This document shows, one piece after another, positions 20,660-31,691 of a DNA stretch of 64,000 bases. Within the stretch, counting starts at the first letter, position 1; each line of letters opens with the position of its first letter. Both the position numbers and the translations under genes were made by a program. Source of the stretch: Micrasema longulum (taxonomy: Eukaryota; Arthropoda; Insecta; Trichoptera; Brachycentridae); NCBI GenBank assembly GCA_022494885.1, contig JAGVSM010000216.1:1-64000 (forward strand), written 5' to 3'. Below the pieces are notes generated by a model. The model ran no database searches. It was not told the DNA's origin and was given only the letters and a program-made list of their open reading frames with translations.

Positions 20660-21190
20660 GAACAAAAAGAGAAGTCGACTGCCGCATACACCAAGCGAGG
20701 CTTGCATTTGACAAGATATGAAATATTTTTGAGTCGAATAATATAAACTCAAAACTCCGCAAGCAGCTTGCCAAAACATATGTATGGAGCATATTGTTGA
20801 GCATACGGTTGTAAGACATGATGCCTTACCGAATGGGATAAAAAAAGACTAGAGGCCTTCGAGATGTGGTGCTACAGAAGAATATTAGGAATTTTCTAGA
20901 GAGACCACATCACTAATGACGAGGTTTTCAGCAGAATCGTAGAAGGGAGGCACCTAATCAAAACGATATCAGAGAGGCAAGCCCGATGGATCGGCCACGT
21001 TATACGCCATGAAGGTCTCCTCCATGACATAATATAGGGAATGGCTGAGGGGGCAAATCACAGAGGGCGCCCCCGACGGGAGTATTTGGCGCAAGTGCGT
21101 GAGGATTTAAGCTGCGCCTCATGTATCGAGCTGAAGAGGGCTGCAGAGAATAGAGACCAGTGGAGGACTAGATGTAGGTTTAACTTTTGA
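20660..21190 (+). pseudogene. RTE-like LINE, C-terminal part
   Basis: The longest readable frame has EWDKKRLEAFEMWCYRRILG, a stop, RDHITNDEVFSRIVEG, ISERQARWIGHVIRHEGLLH, a stop, GANHRGRPRREYLAQVREDL and RAAENRDQWRTRCRFNF, closed by TGA at 21188-21190. This is the '...LE.FEMWC.RR...ISW.DH..N.EV..R', 'R...WIGH.LR...LL' and 'GRPR' series after the catalytic domain in this LINE group. Upstream, QARLAFDKI-type sequence is frameshifted. Two in-frame stops make it non-functional. A short 3' UTR runs to about 21310. Confidence 0.78.
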
Positions 21191-21360
21191 AATTCCATAA
21201 TATGTCACTTGAAAAGTAAAACTCTAGAAAAAATATATTGTACAATATTATGTTTTATTGTAATATTATTTTGCATGACAAAATATTAAACCATATTTTT
21301 TGCCCCAATAAACTATGAACTAACAATTTTTCATCGGGTTCTCGGGCATAAGTATTGATA

Positions 21361-21630
21361 AAAATGTCGTCATCATTCTCTTTCCTAATGGTACATAGGA
21401 CACTGCATTAGTACAAAAATTGCAGCGTATTTTGATCATTTTTTTTTTGTTACATGAAGGTAAGATGATCAGTCTTACGCTTCAGGTAGGCACCAGTCCG
21501 GGGACTATGAAATATTCTAGAGTAAAAACACCCTTTTAGATAAATATTTTATATCAATCATGCCGGGAATCGAACCCGAGACCTCTAGGATGGTAGACAA
21601 ACGCGGTGACCATTACACCATAAAGCCTAC
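21361..21630 (-). repeat. SINE1 (tRNA-derived), near full length
   Basis: On the minus strand: tRNA-like head with A box (TGGTGTAATGG) and B box (GGGTTCGATTCCCGGCATG), a body with AATATTTCATAGTCCCCGGA and CTTACCTTCATGTAAC, ATACGCTGCAATTTTTGTAC, and a terminal GATGACGAC run. Relatives are at 27052-27655 and 41775-41970. It is the best copy for a consensus of this family. Confidence 0.82.
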
Positions 21631-21639
21631 AAAATTAAA

Positions 21640-22010
21640 AACAGTAATAAAAATTTTAATATACACAAATAAAACTTTGACCAAAAATAATATAAAATAA
21701 TTAAAAAATATTAAATGAAGTGAAAAATAAGAATAAACAAATACACTGATAATGATTTTTGAAAAAAAATGGTAGGTGCTCATAAATGAAACTAAAACAA
21801 GATATGTTTTTAAAAAAAGAACAAGTGTAAGAACTGCATTAAATTTTAATTAGTATGAATGTATCATTATTTTCTGTTTTTCCTTTTATATCCTATAAGT
21901 TTTTGTTTTTTTTCTCATGAACTCGTGTATTCAAAATTATATAAATTCTAATAAATAAATAACCATAACAGTGTAAGTCACTCTCCAAGCACAACTGAGT
22001 TTTGGAGAGT
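21640..22010 (-). repeat. LINE-type 3' end with CTTGGAGAG block, plus A-rich flank
   Basis: The inverted block AACAGTGTAAGTCACTCTCC with CAAGCACAA (21968-22000) matches 4240-4300 and 60440-60490. The rest is A-rich without features. Confidence 0.5.
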
Positions 22011-22267
22011 TTCAGCTATAACATTAACAAGATGTTTAAAAGTAGATATGTATAGAATATAAAAAACATGTACCATTTATAAAATATATTGATTAATAAA
22101 AAATAAAATGATTAAAAAAAAAAATTAATAAAAAAAAAGGAATGTATAAAAATTAAAAGGACGTAACTATTAAGATTTTCTTAAACTATATAAGTTAATT
22201 ATAGAGTAAAAAAAAAAATTTAATTTTTCCAACGAAGGACAAAAGTATTGGATTTTTAGTTAAATAG

Positions 22268-22915
22268 TTGATATTTCATTTTCTTAATCGCGAATGGATT
22301 TTTATGCAAAGCAAAGGAGTACAAATGGATGAACATCTCTGCTGGCGAGCTCATACTAATGAATTAAGTCGCAAAATATTTTTCAGTCTACACTCACTTA
22401 GAAGGTTGCAAAATTTTTTACCCATTAGTACTAAATGCACTCTTGTACAAGCATTACTACTATGCATTCTAGATTACGCTGATGTTTCCATTACTGATTT
22501 AAGCTGTGAGCAACTCGATAAACTTGAACGACTTCAGAATACATGCATAAGGTACATTTTTGGTCTTAGGAAATATGACCACATTTCTGATTATCGTAGG
22601 CAACTGAAATGGCTCAAAATTAGACAGCGGAGAGACTATCACTCCCTCTCACTTCTGTTCAATGTACTTCATAGTCCTAACGCTCCTATATACCTGCGTG
22701 AAAAATTTCAACGCTTATCAGTTCATGGTTTACCTCTTCGTTCTCATTATCAAGGCACTCTCTTAATACCCATACACAATTCCTCTTTCTTCTTTAACTC
22801 ATATAGTGTCCATGCGGCTCGACTGTGGAATCATCTCCCATCCACCATCAAAGATGTTACTACATTATCTCTGTTTAAATCACGTCTGAAGAAACATCTC
22901 CTTTCTCTTCCTTAA
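22268..22915 (+). pseudogene. LINE reverse transcriptase C-terminal part, open for 215 codons
   Basis: Residues about 18-35 (GVQMDEHLCWRAHTNELSRK) are the 'LGV.D..L.W..H' block. Then come LRRLQNFLPISTKCTLVQAL, CILDYADVSI, LDKLERLQNTCIRYIFGLRK, RRDYHSLSLLFNVLHS and the end block SYSVHAARLWNHLPSTIKDV with FKSRLKKHLL. This is the region downstream of the catalytic centre in jockey/CR1-group LINEs. No FADD motif or endonuclease is attached, so the copy is 5' truncated. The frame is fully open, which points to a fairly recent insertion. Relatives are at 33012-33420 and 39932-40411. Confidence 0.8.
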
Positions 22916-23190
22916 TCTCTCCTCCTTTCTTTTTTTCTTTTTCCTCTTTCCTCTTTTTTCCTTTTTCCCGTTGAGTAATAGTGTTGATTTAAGGTAATTT
23001 ATAAACAAATACGTTTATTTCTATTTTTATATACTTTCAGCTTTTTAATCTTTTTTTTTCTATTGAATATGTTCTGTAACTTGAATTATAAAAATAAAAC
23101 TTTCATTTTATTGGTTGGTTGGAAGAAATTGCCATTTGGCGATAAGCCCGCCAATGTACAAAAAACATAATGTACAAAAAGTTAAATAAA
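22916..23190 (+). repeat. 3' UTR of the 22-kb LINE, with terminal hairpin
   Basis: A pyrimidine-rich stretch (TCCTTTC and TTTTC runs) is followed by TGGTTGGTTGGAAGAAATTG and CCATTTGGCGATAAGCCCGC, then TTAAATAAATAAAC. GCCATTTGGC is a small stem-loop close to the end. The same ending lies inverted at 39015-39300 and, degraded, at 49595-49725. Confidence 0.72.
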
Positions 23191-23754
23191 TAAACAAATC
23201 CTGTGTTTTTTGTACACTTTTTTACGCCGTATTGCGTGGGACGTATACGTAAACGAGATTTCAGCACATTTATGTTTTCGATTACCTATCTACAAAATGT
23301 GCTCCTTATGAAATAGATTTTGGGAGTAGTAGCGATGGCAGTATGGTATTCAGTCCGTTACGAAACTTCTCTTGTGTTTCATTCATGCCGTGTGGGTGTT
23401 GGTCATACCATATTTGGGTACGTAGTAGTGACCGTGAGAATCTGAATATTACATTAACTTGGTATATAATAAAAGTGTGGGTATTTATTTACCTGTTCGT
23501 TCATTGTTTCTATCCAACGCACAAGAGAATCCAATTATTTATCTTTTTCCAATGTTCATTTGGCAACTAGTAATTCTTTCATATTTTTCTAAACTACTGT
23601 GGTAAACCAGTGGTCATATAATATTTGTATTTCTGAAGTTTTTTTATGATTAACTTACATTTATCAAAAATTTTACAAGATCTCAAATATGGCGCTAACC
23701 ATGTTAAGAAACTAGCAAATTAAAAAATATTATTCTAACCAATTACATTCTGCG
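23191..23754. other. No recognisable feature
   Basis: A 75-codon frame (23343-23570) is not recognisable. Confidence 0.4.
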
Positions 23755-24235
23755 ATGTTTGAGTATGTCCAAATGCTTGCAGACTGGCTGGATTTCCTCC
23801 CTAGGGAGTCATTCGTATCCAAATTTATTTCGACAGAGAGGGAAAACATTGTTGAGAACGGAATCCAGCCAGTCTGCAAGCATTTTGACATACTCAAACA
23901 TTGTTGAATTAACTACCTGGTAAAAGACGTAGTATAAAAATTGGAAAATAGTTTTTAGGCGTTGCCTTGTAAGTGATTTGGTTCAGCCGGATGAATCTCA
24001 CTCACGTGATAAAGGTTTCAGATCTTTTACTTCACAAAAGTGAACAAATGCAAGAGTTGAAGAAATGTGGAGGTTCAAACATAGGCAAAATGGCCAACGT
24101 TACACAGTGTGTAAAGTGGCCACTCAAACCAGTCAATGACAGGTCATAAGCCCTGTAAATGCCTAGACTTTCATATTCCCTTCTCAAAAATGTTTTTCCT
24201 CTTTGTTGAAATAAATTTGAATTACATTCTGATTT
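23755..24235 (+). repeat. Family A element, copy 3, with back-to-back ends
   Basis: Left, TTTGAGTATGTCCAAATGCT and GACTGGCTGGATTTCCTCCC run inward. About 60 bp later TCCAGCCAGTCTGCAAGCAT and GACATACTCAAACATTGTTG repeat them inverted (23871-23910). A complete body then follows: AGGCGTTGCCTTGTAAGTGA, GGTTTCAGATC, ACGTTACACAGTGTGTAAAG, GACAGGTCATAAGCCCTGTA and CCTCTTTGTTGAAATAAATT. Confidence 0.75.
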
Positions 24236-25652
24236 ATTTGAGCGCGTCCAGAAGAAATTACCAAAACACATTAATTTTGAAGTTCATATTGCAGCTGCTT
24301 TATTGAATTACTCGTATAATTAATTTTTATCTTTGGCAAATCTTTAAAACTTTCCAGTAGAAAGATTCTAGCAGACCTAATATTACTTTATAAAGCAATT
24401 GATTCATTCATTGACTGTCCAGATTTGCTGGAGTTGGTGTGTTTCCGTGTACCTGGTCGACATACCCGTCACAGATCTCCTTTGTGTTCAAGTTCTAGTA
24501 CCAACTATCACATGCACTCGCCTATCCCTAAGCTATACAGATATGATAATTAGTATTAGGAAGTCGGATATATTTGGTTAATAGCTTGATAGTTATAAAA
24601 CGAATCTGATCTTTTTTCTCACAATATTATTCTTAACTTTTCTCTTTATCTAAAAATGTTTCTCGCTTTTTCATACTTATGTGCATATTTTTTATATTTT
24701 TGGTTATTTACGTGAATTAACTGGTTACTATTGTTATTGTTACGCAATTTTACAATTTTTTAAATATTTTTATTTTTACAAAATAAATAAATTAATTACA
24801 AACAGTAGAGATAGTACGAGCACATAAAACGGAGACCGCTAGACCTGACCATGCAGTAAAAAGGGCAATATCTTAGGCAATATCTTCAGTTTATTTATAA
24901 TAACTAGCAGGCGATTACGGCCGCCAGATGACACAGCTTTCTTAGTTTTCATATCTAGACAACGTTAAAACGGCTGCTTTTTACATCCACCGCATTACCG
25001 TATATTGCGGCCGCTGAATAACGGTACCGCTTTCCTAGGAAACCACAAATTAAGTCAGTAATAAAATTGTTTTCACAGAACACTGAGCTTTTCAGAACTG
25101 GAAGGAAAATTCACGTGGTGCTAGCTAAATTGCCTGCTTCAAGGCGCAAATTCTGATTTTTCCCTATTTACTCGGTACAATAAACGGTTTCTTGTAATAA
25201 CACACCTATTTTTTTACAATACATAATATTTACGTACTTTGGAGGGCTTAAAAAATTCTTACAACTGACTAAAAACAGACTGGTGTAATTTGGTCAAGAT
25301 TTATTACATTGACTTTTTACAGCCGTTTGATCGTGGGCTGACAGTGCTGGTACACAAAAACGGTTTAGTTTGTAATAATTATATTATATTTAACAAAAGA
25401 AGAATAAAAATGTGAAATCATGTAAGGAGTTTAGAAGGAGATATAGAATCCAGGAAAAACATTGAAAATTGGGGCTTAGAAATCCAGGGATCGATAGTCA
25501 TATTTCGCCGTTTCTTAAACGGATCTCCTACTAACTAGTGCCCTTTTTACAGTTGTCATATGATCATATCGCTAACATTTTTTTTTTTTTCGTAATACTT
25601 ATTTTCATTTGTGACAGTTTAGTTTTGTGAATATTGCTTCTTTATTATAAAT
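24236..25652. other. No recognisable feature
   Basis: About 1.4 kb without recognisable repeat or reading frame; GCGGCCGC-like spots near 24920 and 25010 are the only local GC-rich points. Confidence 0.35.
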
Positions 25653-25660
25653 ATTTAAGG

Positions 25661-26607
25661 CAGGGCTGTCCAAACCAGATACGATCCCGGGCCAATCCAA
25701 ATAACAAAATAGATTTGAGAGCGGCAGAAAAAAACTCTTTTTTAAGCAAGAATGTAAATACAGGGATGTCAACAAATGAATAAACGGTAAAGGTGAGCTC
25801 GCCTAACCACAACTTACTCTCGTCACGTCGAATGACAAGTGTAAGCCCAATAGACGACGAGCATCGGCTTTCGGACAAATCGGTACGGTTGACGTCACGT
25901 CCGTCTGATAAACATCTTCTTTTTTCAAGTCGGTCCCTCAATTCTGAGAATCGTGATCACCATGAATACTTATAATTAGTCTTTTCCACTCTAGTCTGTT
26001 TTCAGCCCGACGTACTGACTCATCAAATTTTAGCCCCGTAGCCACCTTTATTTGGTCAGTCCATCTATATGGGATTCTACCCCGGCTTCTCCTACCTTCA
26101 ACTCGGCCAGACATTATTGCCTTTTCTAGATTGTCTGGCTCACGTCTAGCAATATGTCCAAAGAAAGACAGTATCCTTCTCAAACACACCACTGATTGAC
26201 GAGTTGTAATATGGAGCTCTTCCAGTATCGATGCATTCATCCTTCTGGCTGTCCAAGGCACTCGCATCAGCCTTCTCCAACACCACATCTCGAATGCATC
26301 GATCCTCTTCCTCTCGTAGGCACGCATTGTCCACGTTTCAGCCCGGTAAAGAAAAACGGAGAATACCAGGGCTTCCATCAACCGCTTTTTTGTGTTTATT
26401 GATAAACATAACAAAACGCAAACACTTTGGGAATCCTCTTAATAATAGTGTCAAAAATCTTGTTGCCACATGAATAAATATTTCAATAATTTATTTGGAT
26501 GCCATAAGAATAAAACAATGTTTTACAAAATAAATTTTATAAAAGGAAAATTTTCGCATTTGCGGTAGATAAAAAACACGTCGAGGCCCGTGCTTTGGAC
26601 AGCCCAG
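25661..26607. mobile_element. hAT-type non-autonomous element carrying a LINE fragment
   Basis: The left end CAGGGCTGTCCAAACC and the right end (inverted CTGGGCTGTCCAAAGC) are terminal repeats of hAT type, where CAGGG(G/C)TGTCCAAA is a familiar start. Each is followed inward by a CGGGCC block. The flanks ATTTAAGG (25653-25660) and ATTTAAAG (26608-26615) are an 8-bp target duplication with one change, the length hAT elements make. No hAT transposase was recognised inside; instead there is an RTE-like LINE fragment. Confidence 0.82.
25938..26414 (-). pseudogene. RTE-like LINE C-terminal fragment inside the hAT element
   Basis: The 158-codon open frame reads KKRLMEALVFSVFLYRAETW, KRIDAFEMWCWRRLMRVPWT, RRMNASILEELHITTRQSVV, FFGHIARREPDNLEKAIMSG and RRSRGRIPYRWTDQIKVATG, then EWKRLI. 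This is the family pattern behind the catalytic centre in a LINE group abundant in insects ('R.DAFEMWCWRR.LRI.WT..RTN.SIL..L.I..RL'). No catalytic residues are present. The frame has no stops, so either it was inserted recently or it has been kept while the element moved. Confidence 0.82.
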
Positions 26608-26689
26608 ATTTAAAGCATTAACTTTGTGGTCAAACATATTACTAAATGTAATAAAATGTTTGTATATAACCGCTTACCGACTTTTCTGT

Positions 26690-26725
26690 GTTTACCGGTT
26701 TCAAAACGTATCTTCGTCAGAACGC
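26690..26725 (-). ncRNA. Hammerhead-like motif next to the hAT element
   Basis: On the minus strand: CTGACGA (fits CUGANGA), a weakly paired 11-base spacer, then GAAACCGGTA. Helix III would again be the self-complementary A-CCGG-U, with GUA as cleavage triplet, allowed but weaker than GUC. Helix II is not convincing, so the motif may be a relic. Confidence 0.42.
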
Positions 26726-26739
26726 CAATTAAACTAACA

Positions 26740-27009
26740 TGCAAAACCCACTTTACACCTTTACCATAATTGTTGCACAAAAATATAAAACCAACACTAC
26801 ACGCATTTTAAAAAGCAACCTTTACATGCACTGATTTGGTAATGAAAATATTTTATGTTGTGGGAGAAATAATTGAAAAAAGAGGGAAGGGGTGAAAGGA
26901 GGAACGTGATTTTAATGCGTATGGGGTGACCAATATAACAGAACATCGTATAATTGGCTATATTGAAAGGTTGTTTGAGTAATGATTGATTGAAGGGACG
27001 TTATTTTTT
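26740..27009. other. No recognisable feature
   Basis: Contains short A- and G-rich blocks only. Confidence 0.4.
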
Positions 27010-27051
27010 AAACAGAACTGTATTATTTATCCGCCTTGACACAGATACTTT

Positions 27052-27655
27052 GTCGGCCTTGTGGTGTATTGATCAGCGCATTTGTCTACCATGCAAGAGC
27101 ACTCAGGTTCGATTCCCGACATGGTTGATATGAAATATTATTTAAAAGGGTGTTTTTACACTAGAATATTTCAAAGTCCCTAGACTGTCGGCTTCGTGTT
27201 GTAATGGTAAGCGCGTTTGCTTACCATGCAAGAAGTCTCGGGTTCGATTCTCAACATGGTTGATTTGAAATATTTATTTAAATGGGTGTTTTCACACTAG
27301 AATATTTTATAGTCCATGGACTGGTACTTGAAGCTTAAGACTGACCATCTTTTTTTTTTTTTTCATTTTTTTTTTTTTGCACCACAACAGGCCAGGAGGC
27401 CCAATTACAGTGGTGAATTACATTACAGAACAACCAGGCTTGAGAAAAATCACATTTTTAATTTTTGTGTTCTCACCGGGAATCGAACCCGGAACCTTCC
27501 GTGCGTGAGTCAAGCGTCTTGACCACTACACCACGGAGGCCGCCTTACTTACCTTCATGTAAAAAAAATATCAAGATACGCTGCAATTGGGGTATCAATG
27601 CAGTGCCCTATGCACCATTATGTGTGAATAGGGAATGATGATGATGACACAGAGA
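27052..27655 (+). repeat. Tandem SINE1 copies with SINE2 inserted in the second
   Basis: Two SINE1 heads follow each other: CTTGTGGTGTATTGATCAGC (27058) with AGGTTCGATTCCCGACATGG, and CTTCGTGTTGTAATGGTAAG (27192) with GGTTCGATTCTCAACATGG. The first is cut at TCCCTAGACTG, and the second runs through AGACTGACCATCTT. There a SINE2 copy intervenes, and the rest (CCTTCATGTAAAAAAAATAT, GATACGCTGCAATTGG, GCACCATTATG) resumes at 27551. It ends in GATGATGATGA. Confidence 0.8.
27350..27544 (-). repeat. SINE2, copy 2, inserted into SINE1
   Basis: The T tract at 27350 is the A tail. GCACCACAACAGGCCAGGAG, AATCGAACCCGGAACCTTCC and the head end GGAGGCCGCC follow. Because it splits an otherwise continuous SINE1 copy, it is the younger insertion. 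Confidence 0.82.
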
Positions 27656-27954
27656 AAAGAAATTTTAAATAACTTTTCAAAACATTGAAAATTTGTTTAC
27701 CGGTTTCTTTATAATTATTAATCCGGTAACCGGTTAGAAATTAATCTTATAATTGTAAACCCTAATCGTCCCACTTCATTGGTCCTCCTACGCGTTCGTT
27801 GAGTGCGTCAAGGGATACGCACAAAAATAGAAATTCTCTGAAAATGGAATGAATTTACCGGTGCGTGGGTGCTATAGCAATAAAACAACGTAAAATAAAT
27901 GGAGTTTGAATAAAAAGAGTCGGTAAAATATGTACCGATGCTTATCGATAGTAA
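27656..27954. other. No recognisable feature
   Basis: GTAACCGGTT-rich spots near 27720 are the only structure noticed. Confidence 0.35.
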
Positions 27955-27959
27955 TTCTG

Positions 27960-28215
27960 AATTTGTCCGGCCGGATGAAGAATAAAGTTCTGAGCGTGAG
28001 ATAAAACCAGAACCCTGGACAAATGCTTTCGACTCGATGGCTTCTCTCAGAAGAAAATCCAGTGAAATGAAATCGAGTGGAGTTTATTCCGCCTCGTAGT
28101 GTAGTGGTTGATTCGCCTACCATGCTTGTAGTCCTAGCTTCGATTTCAGACAGGGTGGACGTGAAATATTTTATGTAAACTTCTTACAGGCTGTGGTAAA
28201 AACAATATTTGCGCG
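27960..28215 (+). repeat. Composite SINE: module F upstream of tRNA-like head, copy 1
   Basis: Module F (GTCCGGCCGGATGAAGAATA, AACCAGAACCCTGGACAAAT, TTTCGACTCGATGGCTTCTC, GAAATCGAGTGGAG) is followed without gap by a tRNA-like head (CCTCGTAGTGTAGTGGTTGA, then a poor B box). The same order is at 30010-30375, 45430-45770 and inverted at 38490-38670. Confidence 0.65.
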
Positions 28216-28439
28216 CGGTGATGTAACATCGTGTTACTTTAAGCAAAAGACGGAATATTCTAAAGTTCAGAAAATTGTAAAAATAAAAACATCGAGACAT
28301 ACTATTTAATAATTCCTTTTCTATAATTAACAAAATTAGAGGTTATCCCTTTTATAGCAAAATAAATTAAAAACCATAAATACGCCGGTCATCTTACTGA
28401 CTGAATACACAAAATTCAGGTCCGGCCACAAAACACCTT

Positions 28440-28845
28440 CTCTATCTTACTTTTTACGAGTTCTATCTTCGTGCTATCTCTCATACAGATTTATTGCTGT
28501 TTTGCTGTATAATTTATTTATATTTATTTTTTTATTGTGCAAATATTAGTTTTTAATGTGAAATACCTCCTTGTCGTTTAATTTCCATCCTTTTTTATTA
28601 TTTTAATGTAAAATCTAACTTTTACTTTTAACTTATTTTATTTACAAAATATATTTACTTTTTATATATTTTACATGCTGATATATATATAAATGCCTAT
28701 TTTTCTTGTTATTTTTTATTTTCTTATTATTTGTATACCCATGATTTTAAGTGATTTTGATTTTTAAGTAACTTCACTTAGTATATAACTATATTTTATA
28801 TTAAAAAAGGCACTTGTGCCGCATAGTAAAAAAATAAATACTTAG
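28440..28845 (+). repeat. LINE 3' end with AAGGCACTTGTGCCG hairpin
   Basis: AT-rich 3' UTR ending with AAAAAAGGCACTTGTGCCGC and an AAAAAAATAAATA tail. It belongs to the hairpin-ended set listed under 14085. Confidence 0.6.
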
Positions 28846-29500
28846 AAAAAAATAGAAGCTTCGATGACTTTTGTTTTTAAAAAATTTTAAAAAATACATA
28901 AAGGTATATATCACAATCGTATATAATTAATTTATTGAAAAATATGCGTATATTTTTCTATACGTATCTTAGTCTTTTCTATACGTATCACGTATCTTAT
29001 TTTTATATACGTATCTTAGTGCAATAGCACTAAAATATATCTTCCAACCAGCATTAAACATACTGGTGTAAGTTGGTAAAGATTTGAACTCACCGGGTTT
29101 CATGTTTTATTATTACTGCTTTTTGTGAGTAGGCAGATAAATCTTTAACATATTGTAATGGAATCTGGTTCGTGTGATTATGACTGTGGAATGATTATTT
29201 TACAAATAATTGGTTATAAGGTGGCGTGTATAAAATAAAATATTTCATCTTACATATTTTGTCTGGAGTTTTACTTACAACTTAATGCGAGTAGACTATA
29301 ATGAAATAAAAATACAACGAACGAATACCAAACGATACTGTTTGAACTTAGCCCTGGAAATCGGAAAAAAATTACGTTTAATATAATAAGTGAGTAGCAA
29401 CGTCGTTTTAAAGACAACCAGAATCAATGGTAATTGGCGCCGTGTTACGTTTCTATGTTGGCCGGCCTGGCATCTGGAGTTTCATGTGTCCGGTGCTGCA
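28846..29500. other. Mostly featureless; short TATACGTATC repeats
   Basis: Near 28955-29020 TATACGTATCTTA-like units occur about four times. Nothing else was recognised. Confidence 0.45.
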
Positions 29501-29522
29501 AGTGCCCATTATTATGGGCACT
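29501..29522 (+). repeat. 9-bp perfect hairpin
   Basis: AGTGCCCAT, loop TATT, ATGGGCACT. Isolated; it could be a remnant of a LINE-end hairpin. Confidence 0.7.
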
Positions 29523-30009
29523 AATATTTAAAACGTATTAGATACTTAAAAATGCTTCTATGGCATTTTACATAACATTGATTTTTTTTTAAAAATATGT
29601 TAAGATTTGCAGAGCGCATTTAAACAGGTCATAACAATCACTATAAAAGTATGTTAATCATTAATCATTGGTATTTATTTGTTAATATTTAAATTTTAAA
29701 TTCACTTTATCGACAATGTTTGGTAAATCTTAATCGGCTTATCGTTTTACGTGTACTGGATATATAATAGGTTATATTTTATCTATTTGGTTTCGATATG
29801 CTGCTGTTAAGAAAAATAAAATATATTCAATTATATAATTTGGACTCACAATAGGACACGAATAATAAGAACTCATAAATTATGCGTTTCTTTGATGCCT
29901 TCCTAATAAAATACGAAGATCAATGTCAAGTGAATTTAAAAAATCTCTTCCAAAATTCATTTCTTAAAAAAATATTATTTGCTATTTTATACTCGACGGT
30001 TTTTAAATT
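29523..30009. other. No recognisable feature
   Basis: AT-rich sequence with no repeat partner noticed. Confidence 0.4.
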
Positions 30010-30375
30010 TTCCGTGTCCAGGCGAATGCAGAATAGTAAAATAGAACAAAACCCTTAACGAGCATTTTCAATTCAACGGCTACTCTCATGTAAAAATTCT
30101 AAAAAATGAAATCAAGTGGAGATAAGCCCACCTCGTTGTGTAGTGGTTAATGCATCCGCCGACAATGCTTAAGATCCCAGATTCGATTCTTGGCAGGTTC
30201 AACGTGAAACAATTATTTTAATGCTGATTGCCTGCAATATTTCACCGTCCCTGGACTTGCACATGCAGTGTAAGACTGATCATCTTACATTCATGTAACA
30301 GATGATCGAAATATGCTACATTTAGTTTACCAATGCAGTGCCTTATGCACCACTGGGTCCGAAAAAGGAATGAAG
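30010..30375 (+). repeat. Composite SINE (module F + tRNA-like head + SINE1-like body), copy 2
   Basis: GTGTCCAGGCGAATGCAGAA and AATGAAATCAAGTGGAG form module F. The head is CCTCGTTGTGTAGTGGTTAA with B box AGATTCGATTCTTGGC. The body carries CACCGTCCCTGGACTTGCAC, GATCATCTTACATTCATGTA and GCAGTGCCTTATGCACCACT. It is the fullest copy of this composite family in the window. Confidence 0.72.
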
Positions 30376-30399
30376 AAGTTTAGTGGTTTATGTAAAAAA

Positions 30400-30775
30400 A
30401 AAAATCAATAGACTAGCAAACTGAGCCAATGTTTTAAAAAACATATTTTTTTGTATCGTATTATCAGCCCTCCGAATTTTGAAAGTACTCCGCGTGTGAC
30501 GTCACAAGTTCTCTTAGGTGAGTTCTGCTGATTGGTGAATTGGCTTTCCGTCACACCACTCAATCAGTGGTTGATTCGGAAAAAACTAGTGACATCGTTT
30601 AAAGTAGTTTGTTTTCGTTAAAATATTTTAAATTATATTTTTGGTACATTTTCAAGAAGCGCTCCGCTCCGCCTTACAGTTAAATGCTATAATTTTTACT
30701 GCGCGTAAGAAATCATTTTTATATACAATTTCCCGTCGCGCTGAACTTTATCAATAAACTGTAATTTGAACGTCT
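30400..30775 (+). repeat. Unclassified repeat C, copy 1, with TGACGTCA
   Basis: AGACTAGCAAACTGAGCC, the block GTGTGACGTCACAAGTTCTC, CAAAGTAGTTT-like sequence, AAGCGCTCCGCTCCGCC and ATACAATTTCCCGTCGCGCT occur in the same order at 34255-34600. It is about 340 bp and non-coding. Confidence 0.6.
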
Positions 30776-30799
30776 ATTTTTGATGTACACATTATCAAA

Positions 30800-31110
30800 T
30801 ACTTATTTATTTATTTATTTTATTTACATAAACGGCAAATCTGCCTTTTACAAAAAATTATAATAGTAACATATTTTGCTTAATTTTTTTTTTCTGAAAA
30901 CATAAATTTTCTTTTTACCCAAGATTTTTAAAATAATGAAACCTAGAAATTAAACAAGATAATTAGAACATGTTCAGTAGAATTTTAAACAATTTAAGAT
31001 TAAATGTAAAAATCAAATCAAATATAAAAACTATTTTAATGTAATATAACAAGAAAATCTCAAGTACTGTTTCATCCAGCTGGGCAGAGTGAACAAAAAA
31101 TTGTACATAT
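30800..31110 (-). repeat. LINE 3' end with hairpin, minus orientation
   Basis: On the minus strand AAAAGGCAGATTTGCCGTTT is followed by ATGTAAATAAAATAAATAAA. A near copy is at 41243-41300. The upstream part is AT-rich 3' UTR. Confidence 0.6.
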
Positions 31111-31565
31111 TATGTAATGTATGAATAATTAAATATAATTACCATTCACCATCTTTGAAAAAGATTGTTTTAAAGGAACAATACCCTACACTAAATATAT
31201 CCGATACGTGGGAATAACTATTGGCAAGTTCATGAAGTCTGTTCAATACGGCATTACAAGTATCCACCGGATTACCTACATTATATCGAATATTTTAATA
31301 TTCACATAAATATGATGATATTTTCGAACGGGATTTATATGCCACCCGGTTTTCTCAGTCATTGGTTTGACATGTAATTATACGGCTTGACATACGATGA
31401 CGTCACGGTTGATGCACACGTGCACTCATTAGCCTGATGCACACGATATGATGGTGTTTGCCTGATAATGGGGACGCTTAACACCCGTTTGTTGTTTTAC
31501 AAATCGTAGTGGTCAGGGACTGCTTACCGCGATTTAATCAGCACACATATTTTTACTTATTTCAT
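31111..31565. other. No recognisable feature
   Basis: Contains a single TGACGTCA near 31401 but no other match to repeat C. Confidence 0.35.
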
Positions 31566-31569
31566 CACA

Positions 31570-31690
31570 ATGGACGTATTCGCACCCTGTGGTTCATAGA
31601 GCACTGCATTTGTAGATGTGAATCATTGAAAAAAACAATTTTTGAAATGCAATATTTTATTATTCCTGGACTGGCACCTCAAGTCTAGGA
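31570..31690 (-). repeat. SINE1-type relic
   Basis: TGGTTCATAGAGCACTGCAT and TTCCTGGACTGGCACCTCAA match the inverted 3' half of SINE1. Confidence 0.5.
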
Positions 31691-31691
31691 A

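Noticed and set aside
25645..25941. 98-codon minus ORF as hAT transposase
   Set aside because: No hAT dimerisation motif or catalytic residues; it spans the element end and the flank.
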